Origin: Streptosporangium lutulentum
GTDB lineage: Bacteria > Actinomycetota > Actinomycetes > Streptosporangiales > Streptosporangiaceae
NCBI RefSeq assembly: GCF_030811455.1
Contig: NZ_JAUSQU010000001.1
Coordinates: 9,238,001-9,302,000 of the forward strand
DNA length: 64,000 bases
Direction: 5' to 3'
The notes under the pieces were generated by a model. That model had not been told where the DNA came from, searched no databases, and saw only the letters and a list, made by a program, of their open reading frames with translations. Both the position numbers and the translations under genes were made by a program. Positions 33,425-40,469 of this stretch are shown here, piece by piece. Positions within the stretch are counted from its first letter, which is position 1. Each line of letters starts with the position of its first letter.

Positions 33425-34088
33425 CCTGGGAGCCGTCTGCGGAAACCGGGTGACCCGAGGATCGCCCACAGAATCGGGGCGGCCTGTTCCGGGGGACGAA
33501 AAGCGCATCGAGGTCAGTGGGGGCCGAGGCCGAGCGGATATGCAGCACCGGCCCTTCGTAGCGAGTCGGCCCTCGTTGAGGTGCGCAAACCAAGGCAAAC
33601 CAGACAAAAGATAATTCGCGGGAATGACGATCGCGGGGCACTTTCGTCTCAGGCCTTAGCCGCCTTCTACGGCTCTCAAGGGAATGTCGCGACTCACCGG
33701 TCGGGTCTCGGGGAGGCCGCAGTCGCACGGGCACAGTGCCACTCCTGCACGAGCACCAAGAAGTCGGCGACCACGCCGAGATCCACGCGCGCCTGCGTGG
33801 CGAATGAGCCGGGCGACCGATCCAAGACGCCGAGTCAGGGATATCGGCTCAGCGGTCGCTGCTTTAAGCCTTCGGCGGCTGTCAAGACCTGATTCCTCAT
33901 TGGAACGAGAGCGCGTCACGCTCCGCCGATGCGCGTAGAACAAAGCCACCGGTATGTCACTCCAGACCAGCCCGCGTGCAGGCCCGCTATGTTCGCAAGC
34001 TCCGGTCCCCGTACCCGAATCACTAAGGAGACATCGTGCCGAGACGACGAGCCTTAAATTTCGGGCTGTTATCTTCCGTCCTGAACAT
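33425..34088. other. Non-coding stretch, 664 bp
   Basis: Short frames on both strands here have arginine-rich, non-protein-like composition. I see no tRNA, terminator with U-tract or clear promoter. GC is slightly lower near 33590-33640 and 34030-34090; the latter probably holds the promoter of the next gene. Confidence 0.4.
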
Positions 34089-35321
34089 ATGAAGCGTTTA
34101 CTGGCGGCTGTCACCGCGGTGGTTGTAATGCTCGGGGTCGGCGCGGTGCGGTGTACCGCCTGGTTCGTCGCGACCGAAATAATTTCGGTCGCGGTCGATT
34201 TCCTGGGACCCGACCCCTTTTTCCCCGACTCGTGGGGCGTCGACGAAAATATTCCCGAACCGGGCCCCAACGGCGGCGTCCGCCCCGGAGACCTCGCCGG
34301 TCTGTACGGCGGCACCCTGAAGGAACGAAGCTGCGACAAGCCCAAGCTGGTCGATTTTCTCACCGATCCCAAGAACCGCGCGAAGGCCGCAGCCTGGGCC
34401 AAGGTCCGCGGCATCAAGGTCAAAAATATTGCGCAGTACGTGAAGAAGCTGACCCCGGTCCTGCTTCGCAACGACACCCTGGTCAAGAATCACGGCTTCC
34501 GGAAAGGCGCGGGGACCGTATTCGAAGCCCTTCTGGAGGCGGGCGTCGCGGTCCTGATCGACGAACGTGGCCAGCCCGTGGTCAAGTGCACCTGCGGAAA
34601 CCCGCTCGCCGCGTCGACGATGAGCCCCCGGGACATCGATCCCGACATTATCAAGGACGCGGACTGGCGTGCCAGATTCACCCCGGAGAAGGTGACCGTG
34701 GTGAAGAAGAGTAAATCCCAGCGCATCAGCCGGTTTCACCTGTTCGACGTGCGGACTGGCAAGGGCATCGGACGGCCGGCGGGCACCGACGCAAAACAGG
34801 ATGTGAAGCTCCCAGCCCCAGGATCGCCGCCGAAGCCGAAGCCGAAGCCGAAGCCGAAGCCGGAGCCGAAGCCGGAGCCGAAGCCGGAGCCGGAGCCCTC
34901 GCGGATAACTGGGTCCCCGCGGGTGACCCCGCCGCCGACTCCAGTCTCTCCGACTCCAGATCCTTCCCCGACTCCGTCGCCAGCGGACAAGACGATCGTC
35001 GGAACGTGGCGCTCCAACGGTCCGATCGCTTCTTCGGTGCGTGTGCTTGGGGATGTTTCCAGCGGTTTAACCGGTGTCCTGGCCGAGGATTGGGTGACCC
35101 CCGAACAATGTGTGGTGCCTACTGAGACGATCATATGGCGTATACGAGGGGGGACTAATCTCAGACACTCGGGCACCACTATTAATCCCTTCGACGTCGC
35201 GGCATGTGGTGATATCGGCAATACGAGGGCCAACTGGACACTCAAGGATGAGAACACCATGACCATGTGTCTATACACGCAGTCCACCCAATGCTCTGAC
35301 TGGCTCAGAGTCGAGGACTGA
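34089..35321 (+). CDS. Secreted DUF6777-like protein with PKP/PEP-repeat linker
   Basis: The 410-residue protein has an N-terminal hydrophobic signal-like segment, then a conserved domain (residues about 60-190) with GLYGGTLKERSCDKPKL, LLRNDTLVKNHGF and KCTCGNP, matching what I recall of DUF6777 proteins of Streptomyces. A low-complexity linker of Lys-Pro and Glu-Pro pairs (about 250-275), encoded by hexamer repeats, leads to a C-terminal beta-rich domain with four cysteines (VGTWRSNGP, then EQCVVPTE, then DVAACGD, then STQCSDW). The linker suggests an exported protein that crosses the cell wall. Function unknown. Codon use is less GC-biased than the neighbours, hinting at acquisition. Confidence 0.7.
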   Translation: MKRLLAAVTAVVVMLGVGAVRCTAWFVATEIISVAVDFLGPDPFFPDSWGVDENIPEPGPNGGVRPGDLAGLYGGTLKERSCDKPKLVDFLTDPKNRAKAAAWAKVRGIKVKNIAQYVKKLTPVLLRNDTLVKNHGFRKGAGTVFEALLEAGVAVLIDERGQPVVKCTCGNPLAASTMSPRDIDPDIIKDADWRARFTPEKVTVVKKSKSQRISRFHLFDVRTGKGIGRPAGTDAKQDVKLPAPGSPPKPKPKPKPKPEPKPEPKPEPEPSRITGSPRVTPPPTPVSPTPDPSPTPSPADKTIVGTWRSNGPIASSVRVLGDVSSGLTGVLAEDWVTPEQCVVPTETIIWRIRGGTNLRHSGTTINPFDVAACGDIGNTRANWTLKDENTMTMCLYTQSTQCSDWLRVED

Positions 35322-35547
35322 CCATCGAGGTCCGGGACTGGCGGGACGCGGTGCGAAAAAGTGCTGGGGGCATGCGGAAACCCGAAGAGAAGGCGGCTAG
35401 TGCTGGTTCCGTGAATGGGTTCTGGTACCAGGGGTGAACTAGGGTCCGGCCCACATAAGCAGAAAATCCATATTCGCCCGGTGTTCCTGCTGGTCAAAGG
35501 AATGCCGGTACTGCGGAGAGCGGGCAGAGCGATGTGCGGGATAAGGG

Positions 35548-35570
35548 GCTGTCATCCCGTACATGACAGC
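35548..35570. other. Perfect 8-bp hairpin
   Basis: GCTGTCAT pairs with ATGACAGC around a 7-nt loop, 80 bp before the U-tract terminator. Possible structural element of a leader or small RNA. Confidence 0.35.
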
Positions 35571-35648
35571 GACTGGAATGGCGCCGGCCTGCGGTTTCAC
35601 CGAGAGAGCCGCCGTGTGACCCGGGCGCGTTATCCGGTATACCGACAG

Positions 35649-35674
35649 CCCACAAAGACCCAATGTGGGTTTTT
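35649..35674 (+). terminator. U-tract intrinsic terminator
   Basis: CCCACA pairs with TGTGGG around 9 nt and is followed at once by TTTTT. A classic intrinsic terminator is unusual here, where most hairpins lack a U-tract. It lies 328 bp after the preceding gene, too far to be its ordinary terminator. Confidence 0.55.
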
Positions 35675-35738
35675 GGTTTATGCGGGTCGAACCCCTACCT
35701 GATTATCCAGCAGCCGCTTCCAACGAAAGGTAAGTACC

Positions 35739-36644
35739 ATGATGAAAAGGATCCGCAGAACCTTGGCTGTGGGCGCGACCATGAGTGCACTCACGCTGAC
35801 CGCCGCCATCGCGCCGACGGCACCCGCACAGGCGGCACCCGCAGGGGCCACCCAGGCACGGAATGCGCGTGCGCAGACGGCACCGCTGATAGTCGCCTAC
35901 CACGGACTCACCTCCGCCCAGCAGACCAAGCGGTTCAATACCCTGTCCGCTCAGGGCTACCAGCCCATCACGGTCAGCATCTCGATCGACAGCTCGGGCC
36001 ACTCCCGCTACGCCGCGGTGTGGTCGACCTCCGGTGGCGCCATGGGCAAACTTCCCTTCGCCATGTACCAGGACATGTCCTCAGCGGGCTACCAGAAGCG
36101 CTTCGAGCAGTACACCGCCCAGGGTTACCTGCCCGCCGCGGTCAGTGCCACCGGCGTCGGCGCAAGCGCCCGCTTCGCCGCCATCTTTGTAAAAAAGCCA
36201 GGCGTTCGGTTCGTCGCCAAGCACAACATCACCGACGACGAGTTGCGCAGCACCACCGCCACCGCCCGCAAGAACGGCATGTGGCTGAGCGCGCTCGATG
36301 TGTACGGTGATGCCAGTGTGTACGGTTCAGCGCGCTATATTGCGGTCTGGTCGACGAACGGTTCGTCCTGGCTCAGCGGCCCCGAGAGTCGGGACCAATA
36401 CGCTGAGGAGTTCAAAAACGCGACAGCGCTGGGCGCCTCCTACCCCACCATCGTCGCCGTGAACAACTACGGCCGCTACATCGGCGTTTGGCGCAAGGAC
36501 GAGAAGCACGGCTCCTGGGCCTCCTACGTCGGCATGACCGCCGCCGGCTACCAGAGCCGGTTCGACGAACTCAAGGCCAAGGGCTTCTACCCCATTCACA
36601 TCAGCGCAGAAAACGGCATCTACGCCGCTATCTGGACAAAGTGA
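35739..36644 (+). CDS. Secreted BTRD1-type tandem-repeat protein
   Basis: The 301-residue product has a signal peptide (MKRIRRTLAVGATMSALTLTAAIAPTAPAQAAP). The mature part consists of about five tandem repeats of 40-50 residues with a pattern of GYQKRFEQYTAQGY followed by a segment like SRYAAVWS. This is the bacterial tandem repeat found at the N-terminus of polyglycine hydrolases and beside beta-lactamase-like domains in actinomycetes. No catalytic domain follows, so it may be a binding or cell-wall protein. AAAGG lies upstream of the ATG. An attenuator-like terminator sits 65 bp before the start. Confidence 0.8.
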   Translation: MMKRIRRTLAVGATMSALTLTAAIAPTAPAQAAPAGATQARNARAQTAPLIVAYHGLTSAQQTKRFNTLSAQGYQPITVSISIDSSGHSRYAAVWSTSGGAMGKLPFAMYQDMSSAGYQKRFEQYTAQGYLPAAVSATGVGASARFAAIFVKKPGVRFVAKHNITDDELRSTTATARKNGMWLSALDVYGDASVYGSARYIAVWSTNGSSWLSGPESRDQYAEEFKNATALGASYPTIVAVNNYGRYIGVWRKDEKHGSWASYVGMTAAGYQSRFDELKAKGFYPIHISAENGIYAAIWTK

Positions 36645-36990
36645 TACGCGGTTCAGCACCACCCGCCCGCGTCGGCCACGCTGGTGCGGGCATAACCATG
36701 CTCCGCGAACAGGCGGAGAACCTCCCGGATAATGCGCTCTCGCGTCGCCACCGTAGGCGAGAGAGCGCTCACTCACCGCGTTGACCGCCAGGGGCCCGGA
36801 AACCGCAGGGCTGAGATCCTCAAGCGGCCTTCTCGCGGGACTTCCGGCCATGATCCGTACGAGGACAGGAGAAAGGGCGCGGCCCCTGGGCAGCCGCGCC
36901 CTTCTTCGTCATACGGGTGTTCCCCTTCGCGGGGGTGAGCTCAGCAGGTCAGGTCTTCGTCATGCGGGTACGCCGCTTCGTGGGGATTGT
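36645..36990. other. Convergent intergenic region with terminator and duplicated chitinase tail (346 bp)
   Basis: It holds a hairpin at 36873-36903 and, at about 36904-36954, an imperfect copy of the sequence that spans the chitinase stop codon (about 36957-37004). No gene seen. Confidence 0.5.
36873..36903. terminator. Bidirectional terminator
   Basis: AAGGGCGCGGC pairs with GCCGCGCCCTT (11 bp) around 9 nt, between the converging BTRD1-type and GH19 genes. Confidence 0.65.
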
Positions 36991-38070
36991 TCAGCAGCTC
37001 AGGTTGCCACCGGGGGTGGTGCCCAGGATCTGCGTGAAGCTCTGGTAGGAGTTGATCCGGCTCTGCACCTGCGCCGGGTTCCTGCCGTTGCACTCCAGGC
37101 TGCCGTTGATGCTGCGGATCGTCTCGCCGAAGCCGCGCCCGTTGACCATCGCGTTGTGCGGCGTCATCGTGCCCGGGCCGTTCTGGGTGTTCCAGTACCA
37201 GAGCGCGGTCTTCCACGCCACGGCCGCGTCGTTCTGCACCAGGTTCGGGTTGCCGAGCAGGTTGATGCCGAGGGCGTCGCCCGCCGCCTTGTAGTTGAAG
37301 TTCCAGCTCAGCTGGATCGGGCCGCGACCGTAGTAGGCCGCCTGGCCGGCGGGACAGCCGTACGACTGGCTGGTGTCGCAGTAGTGGGGGTAGTTCGCGG
37401 TGTTCTGCTCCACCACGTGAACCAGGCCGCCGGTCTCATGGTTGACGTTGGCCAGGAACGCGGCCGCCTCCTGCCGCTTGACGGTGTCGCTGCCCGTGTT
37501 CGCGAAGCCGGGGTAGGCGCTCAGCGCCGCGGTCAGGCCGCTGTAGGTGTAGAAGGGGTTGCGGTTCGGGAACATCTGGTTGAACTGCGCCTGGCTCACG
37601 ACGAAGCCCGTCGAGGGCGGGTTCGTGGGGGGATTCGTGGGCGGGGTCGTGCCGCAGGTGTACGGCTCCCAGTACCACGTGCTGATCACGGGGTCGTAGC
37701 CCGGGTTGTCGTGCTCGGCACGGTAGAACCTGCCGTCGGTGTACTTGACGATGCTGCCGGTGGCGTACCACGTACCGGCCGCCCAGTTCGGGTGGTTGCA
37801 GCCCGACGTGGGAGGAGGCGTCGTCGTGCCGCCGCACACGCCCTGGTCCGCCCAGACGGCGGCGGTGCCGGGGGTCTCGTTCTGGGTCCACCACTTCGCG
37901 GACCAGTTGCGCCCGGCGTAGGAGGCGTTCGTGCCGCCGACGTACACCGTCGAGGAGTTCCACGCCGCCGCGCAGGCCGCGGCGGAGGCGGAGGACATCG
38001 GCAGGACGACCGCGAGCACGCTCGCGACCGCCAGGGCGGAGAGGGAGGCCAGGATGCGCTGTCTCAACAC
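36991..38070 (-). CDS. Secreted family-19 chitinase with two CBM5/12 domains
   Basis: The 359-residue enzyme has a signal peptide (to about residue 30), two CBM5/12 chitin-binding modules (about 33-79 with AWNSSTVYVGG, and 91-139 with NWAAGTWYATGSIV), a Pro-Thr linker and a GH19 domain (about 155-359). The catalytic acid is Glu212 in NHETGG, with Glu221 as likely general base; YYGRGPIQLSWNFNYKAAG is the GH19 signature. GH19 chitinases hydrolyse chitin by inversion. The GTG at 38070 has GGAG seven bases before. Its promoter and operator lie about 340 bp upstream (38389-38448), and the operator is shared with the GH18 gene, so both chitinases are probably co-regulated. The leader contains a large hairpin. 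Confidence 0.95.
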   Translation of the reverse strand: MLRQRILASLSALAVASVLAVVLPMSSASAAACAAAWNSSTVYVGGTNASYAGRNWSAKWWTQNETPGTAAVWADQGVCGGTTTPPPTSGCNHPNWAAGTWYATGSIVKYTDGRFYRAEHDNPGYDPVISTWYWEPYTCGTTPPTNPPTNPPSTGFVVSQAQFNQMFPNRNPFYTYSGLTAALSAYPGFANTGSDTVKRQEAAAFLANVNHETGGLVHVVEQNTANYPHYCDTSQSYGCPAGQAAYYGRGPIQLSWNFNYKAAGDALGINLLGNPNLVQNDAAVAWKTALWYWNTQNGPGTMTPHNAMVNGRGFGETIRSINGSLECNGRNPAQVQSRINSYQSFTQILGTTPGGNLSC

Positions 38071-38134
38071 GTGATCACTCCTTCGTGCGGTGGGGGCCGC
38101 ACAGGTTCGGTGACAGGGCCGGTCCTTGCATGAG

Positions 38135-38181
38135 CCGGCGGCGACCTCCCCGGTTGTCTCATCCGGGGAGGTCGCCGCCGG
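38135..38181 (-). promoter_or_regulatory. Large hairpin in the GH19 leader
   Basis: A perfect 19-bp stem (38135-38153 with 38163-38181) with a 9-nt loop lies 65-111 bp upstream of the chitinase start, within the predicted transcript. It could be an attenuator or an mRNA stabiliser; argG terminator is another option. Confidence 0.5.
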
Positions 38182-38388
38182 ATCGGGAGCGCGAAAGGCT
38201 TGCACGTCCAGTCAGGACGGGAGGGGAAGGAATGCGTCGCATGATCGCTCCCATGGGGAAACCGGGGGGTGTGGGGCGTCCGGACGGTCGGACTTCCATG
38301 CGATGACGGCTCGCGTCATCGAGTTCGCGCAGCTCATGGTCGGAGCGGACGGTGGCGGGCGAATTGCCTGAGCTCCCGCTCACCTTTT

Positions 38389-38411
38389 CTCTTAAGAAAG
38401 TTTCCTAAGAG
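38389..38411 (-). promoter_or_regulatory. Operator of the GH19 chitinase gene
   Basis: A 23-bp palindrome with one mismatched pair, core TTAAGAAAGTTTCCTAA, starts about 9 bp after the -10. The same core occurs before the GH18 gene (52414-52430). Confidence 0.6.
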
Positions 38412-38419
38412 TTGTCGTG

Positions 38420-38448
38420 ATACTAGCCTTGACAGACTCTTGTCACAA
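38420..38448 (-). promoter_or_regulatory. Promoter of the GH19 chitinase gene
   Basis: Minus-strand TTGTGA (38448-38443), 17 nt and TAGTAT (38425-38420). The shared operator lies directly downstream, over the likely start site. Confidence 0.5.
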
Positions 38449-38732
38449 CCCCTGGGGGCGCGGGTTTCCTTCGTGCCGCCGGAGTGTGTTCCCGTCCGAG
38501 CGGGGCCTCACGTGCGGGACGCGCCGATCGCGCTCTTCGAGGGGTATGGGGACCGGGCGGCGCCGCCGCAGGTCGCCGAGGACGCGCGGAACCGCCCGCC
38601 GAACTCCGGCGACCCTTTATCCGGTCGCGGGAGCGGCGGACATGTCGATCGTCCCCCGGCGGGGATCGGCCGGCGGGCCGTGTGACGGCGCCGGGGAACG
38701 CCGGCTCTGACTCGGTGTCCTCCCTGAGATGG

Positions 38733-40181
38733 TCAGTCGGTGCCGAGCTCCATCGCGGCGCGGTCGAGCATCTCGTCGTCGTCGGAGACCTCGCCGCGTG
38801 AGGCGATGGCCTCGGCGCCGCCCTGCGGCATCGCGCCGATCAGTCCGGTCGAGGCCGCCTGGGCGGCACCGATGAGCTCGGGGTGGGTGGTGCCGACCAT
38901 GCCGAGGCGGGCGTACTGTTCGAGCTTGGCGCGCGAGTCGGCGATGTCGAGGTTGCGCATGGTGAGCTGGCCGATCCGGTCCACCGGACCGAACGCCGAG
39001 TCCTCGGTGCGCTCCATCGACAGCTTGTCCGGGTGGTAGCTGAAGGCCGGGCCGGAGGTGTCCAGGATCGAGTAGTCCTCACCGCGCCGCAGCCGCAGCG
39101 TCACCTCGCCGATGACCGCCGTGCCGACCCAGCGCTGCAGCGACTCTCGCAGCATCAGCGCCTGCGGGTCGAGCCAACGGCCCTCGTACATCAGCCGGCC
39201 GAGCCGCCGTCCCTCGTTGTGGTAGCTCGCGAGGGTGTCCTCGTTGTGGATCGCGTTGACCAGTCGTTCGTACGCCGCGTGCAGCAGCGCCATCCCGGGA
39301 GCCTCGTAGATGCCGCGGCTCTTGGCCTCGATCACCCGGTTCTCGATCTGGTCCGACATGCCCATGCCGTGCCGTCCGCCGATCGTGTTCGCCTCCATCA
39401 CCAGGTCGACCGGGGTGGCGAACTCCTTGCCGTTGATCGTCACCGGACGGCCCCGGTCGAAGCCGATGGTCACGTCCTCGGTGGCGATCTCGACCGCGGG
39501 ATCCCAGAATCGCACGCCCATGATCGGGTTCACGGTCTCGATGCCGGTGTCGAGGTGCTCCAGGGTCTTGGCCTCGTGGGTGGCGCCCCAGATGTTGGCG
39601 TCGGTCGAGTACGCCTTCTCGGCGCTGTCGCGATAGGGCAGGCCGTGGGCGAGCAGCCACTCCGACATCTCCTTGCGGCCGCCGAGCTCGGACACGAAGT
39701 CCGCGTCGAGCCAGGGCTTGTAGATCCGCAGGTGGGGGTTGGCGAGCAGGCCGTACCGGTAGAACCGCTCGATGTCGTTGCCCTTGAACGTCGAGCCGTC
39801 GCCCCAGATCTGCACGCCGTCCTCGACCATCGCCCGGACCAGCAGGGTTCCCGTGACGGCACGACCGAGCGGCGTGGTGTTGAAGTAGGGGCGCCCGGCC
39901 GAGCGGATGTGGAACGCACCGCAGGTGAGCGCGGCCAAGCCCTCCTCGACCAGCGCCGCGCGGCAGTCGACCAGACGCGCGATCTCGGCACCGTACGTCG
40001 ACGCGCGGCCGGGCACCGAGGCGATGTCGGGCTCGTCGTACTGGCCGATGTCGGCGGTGTAGGTGCACGGAACGGCACCCTTGTCGCGCATCCACGCGAC
40101 GGCCACCGACGTGTCGAGGCCGCCCGAGAAGGCGATACCGACGCGCTCGCCGGTGGGCAGAGAGGTGAGAACCTTGGACAT
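38733..40181 (-). CDS. argG: Argininosuccinate synthase (E. coli-type long form)
   Basis: The 482-residue enzyme joins citrulline and aspartate with ATP in arginine synthesis. The N-terminal P-loop SGGLDTSVAVAWM is characteristic, as are GAFHIRSAGRPYFNTTPLGRAVTGT, GDGSTFKGNDIERFYRYG and YKPWLD. It is the long type resembling E. coli ArgG rather than the roughly 400-residue type of most actinobacteria, which suggests an old transfer. The ATG at 40181 directly precedes the conserved domain; no clear RBS is visible. Palindromes resembling ARG boxes lie just upstream (40205-40226). No other arg genes are adjacent. Confidence 0.96.
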   Translation of the reverse strand: MSKVLTSLPTGERVGIAFSGGLDTSVAVAWMRDKGAVPCTYTADIGQYDEPDIASVPGRASTYGAEIARLVDCRAALVEEGLAALTCGAFHIRSAGRPYFNTTPLGRAVTGTLLVRAMVEDGVQIWGDGSTFKGNDIERFYRYGLLANPHLRIYKPWLDADFVSELGGRKEMSEWLLAHGLPYRDSAEKAYSTDANIWGATHEAKTLEHLDTGIETVNPIMGVRFWDPAVEIATEDVTIGFDRGRPVTINGKEFATPVDLVMEANTIGGRHGMGMSDQIENRVIEAKSRGIYEAPGMALLHAAYERLVNAIHNEDTLASYHNEGRRLGRLMYEGRWLDPQALMLRESLQRWVGTAVIGEVTLRLRRGEDYSILDTSGPAFSYHPDKLSMERTEDSAFGPVDRIGQLTMRNLDIADSRAKLEQYARLGMVGTTHPELIGAAQAASTGLIGAMPQGGAEAIASRGEVSDDDEMLDRAAMELGTD

Positions 40182-40204
40182 GAAACAAGAGTATGCACTG
40201 CGGC

Positions 40205-40226
40205 GCATGTTCATGCAAAGCTTTGC
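40205..40226 (-). promoter_or_regulatory. Candidate ARG box region of argG
   Basis: GCATG-TT-CATGC (40205-40216) overlaps GCAAAGCTTTGC (40215-40226), both perfect palindromes 24-45 bp upstream of the argG start. TGCA-rich palindromes of this kind resemble ArgR sites, but the match is loose. Confidence 0.4.
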
Positions 40227-40418
40227 GGCCATCGCGGCGGGCCCGTCGGCTGCCGCTTCGGTGCTGGAGCGGCGTCCGGCCCGGCACCGTCGCCGTCCTG
40301 GCCGAAGGCGCGGTCCTCGCCCGCCCCGCCGCCTGATTCCCCCGCCACCGGTGACCAGGGGAGATCGGTCCTCGTCCGCGCCCCACGCAAAAAGCCCCAT
40401 GCAAAAGGCCTCATGCAA

Positions 40419-40457
40419 AAGCCCCCGCCCGTCTGGTGAAGAGACGAACGGGGGCTT
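40419..40457 (-). terminator. Terminator of the sigma-like gene
   Basis: AAGCCCCCG pairs with CGGGGGCTT with an inner CGTCT/AGACG stem. On the minus strand the structure is followed by TTTT. It begins 13 bp after the stop of the upstream minus-strand gene. Confidence 0.65.
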
Positions 40458-40469
40458 CGTGGGATCCGG

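Larger units (their letters stand above)
35322..35738. other. Intergenic region with two hairpins (417 bp)
   Basis: It holds GCTGTCAT-N7-ATGACAGC (35548-35570) and a U-tract terminator (35649-35674), both upstream of a secreted-protein gene. A small RNA or attenuated leader is possible; see findings. Confidence 0.4.
38071..38732. other. Chitinase leader and argG downstream region (662 bp)
   Basis: It contains the GH19 promoter (38420-38448), operator (38389-38411) and leader hairpin (38135-38181). The part from 38450 to 38732, after argG, holds no gene or clear terminator that I can see. Confidence 0.5.

Noticed and set aside
33684..33938. Small plus-strand frame before the DUF6777-like gene
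   Set aside because: Arg/Ser/Pro-rich product, no RBS and no recognisable motif.
35682..35700. Possible tRNA T-arm (GGGTCGAACCC)
   Set aside because: No matching acceptor, D or anticodon arm is found upstream, and no CCA-type end fits.
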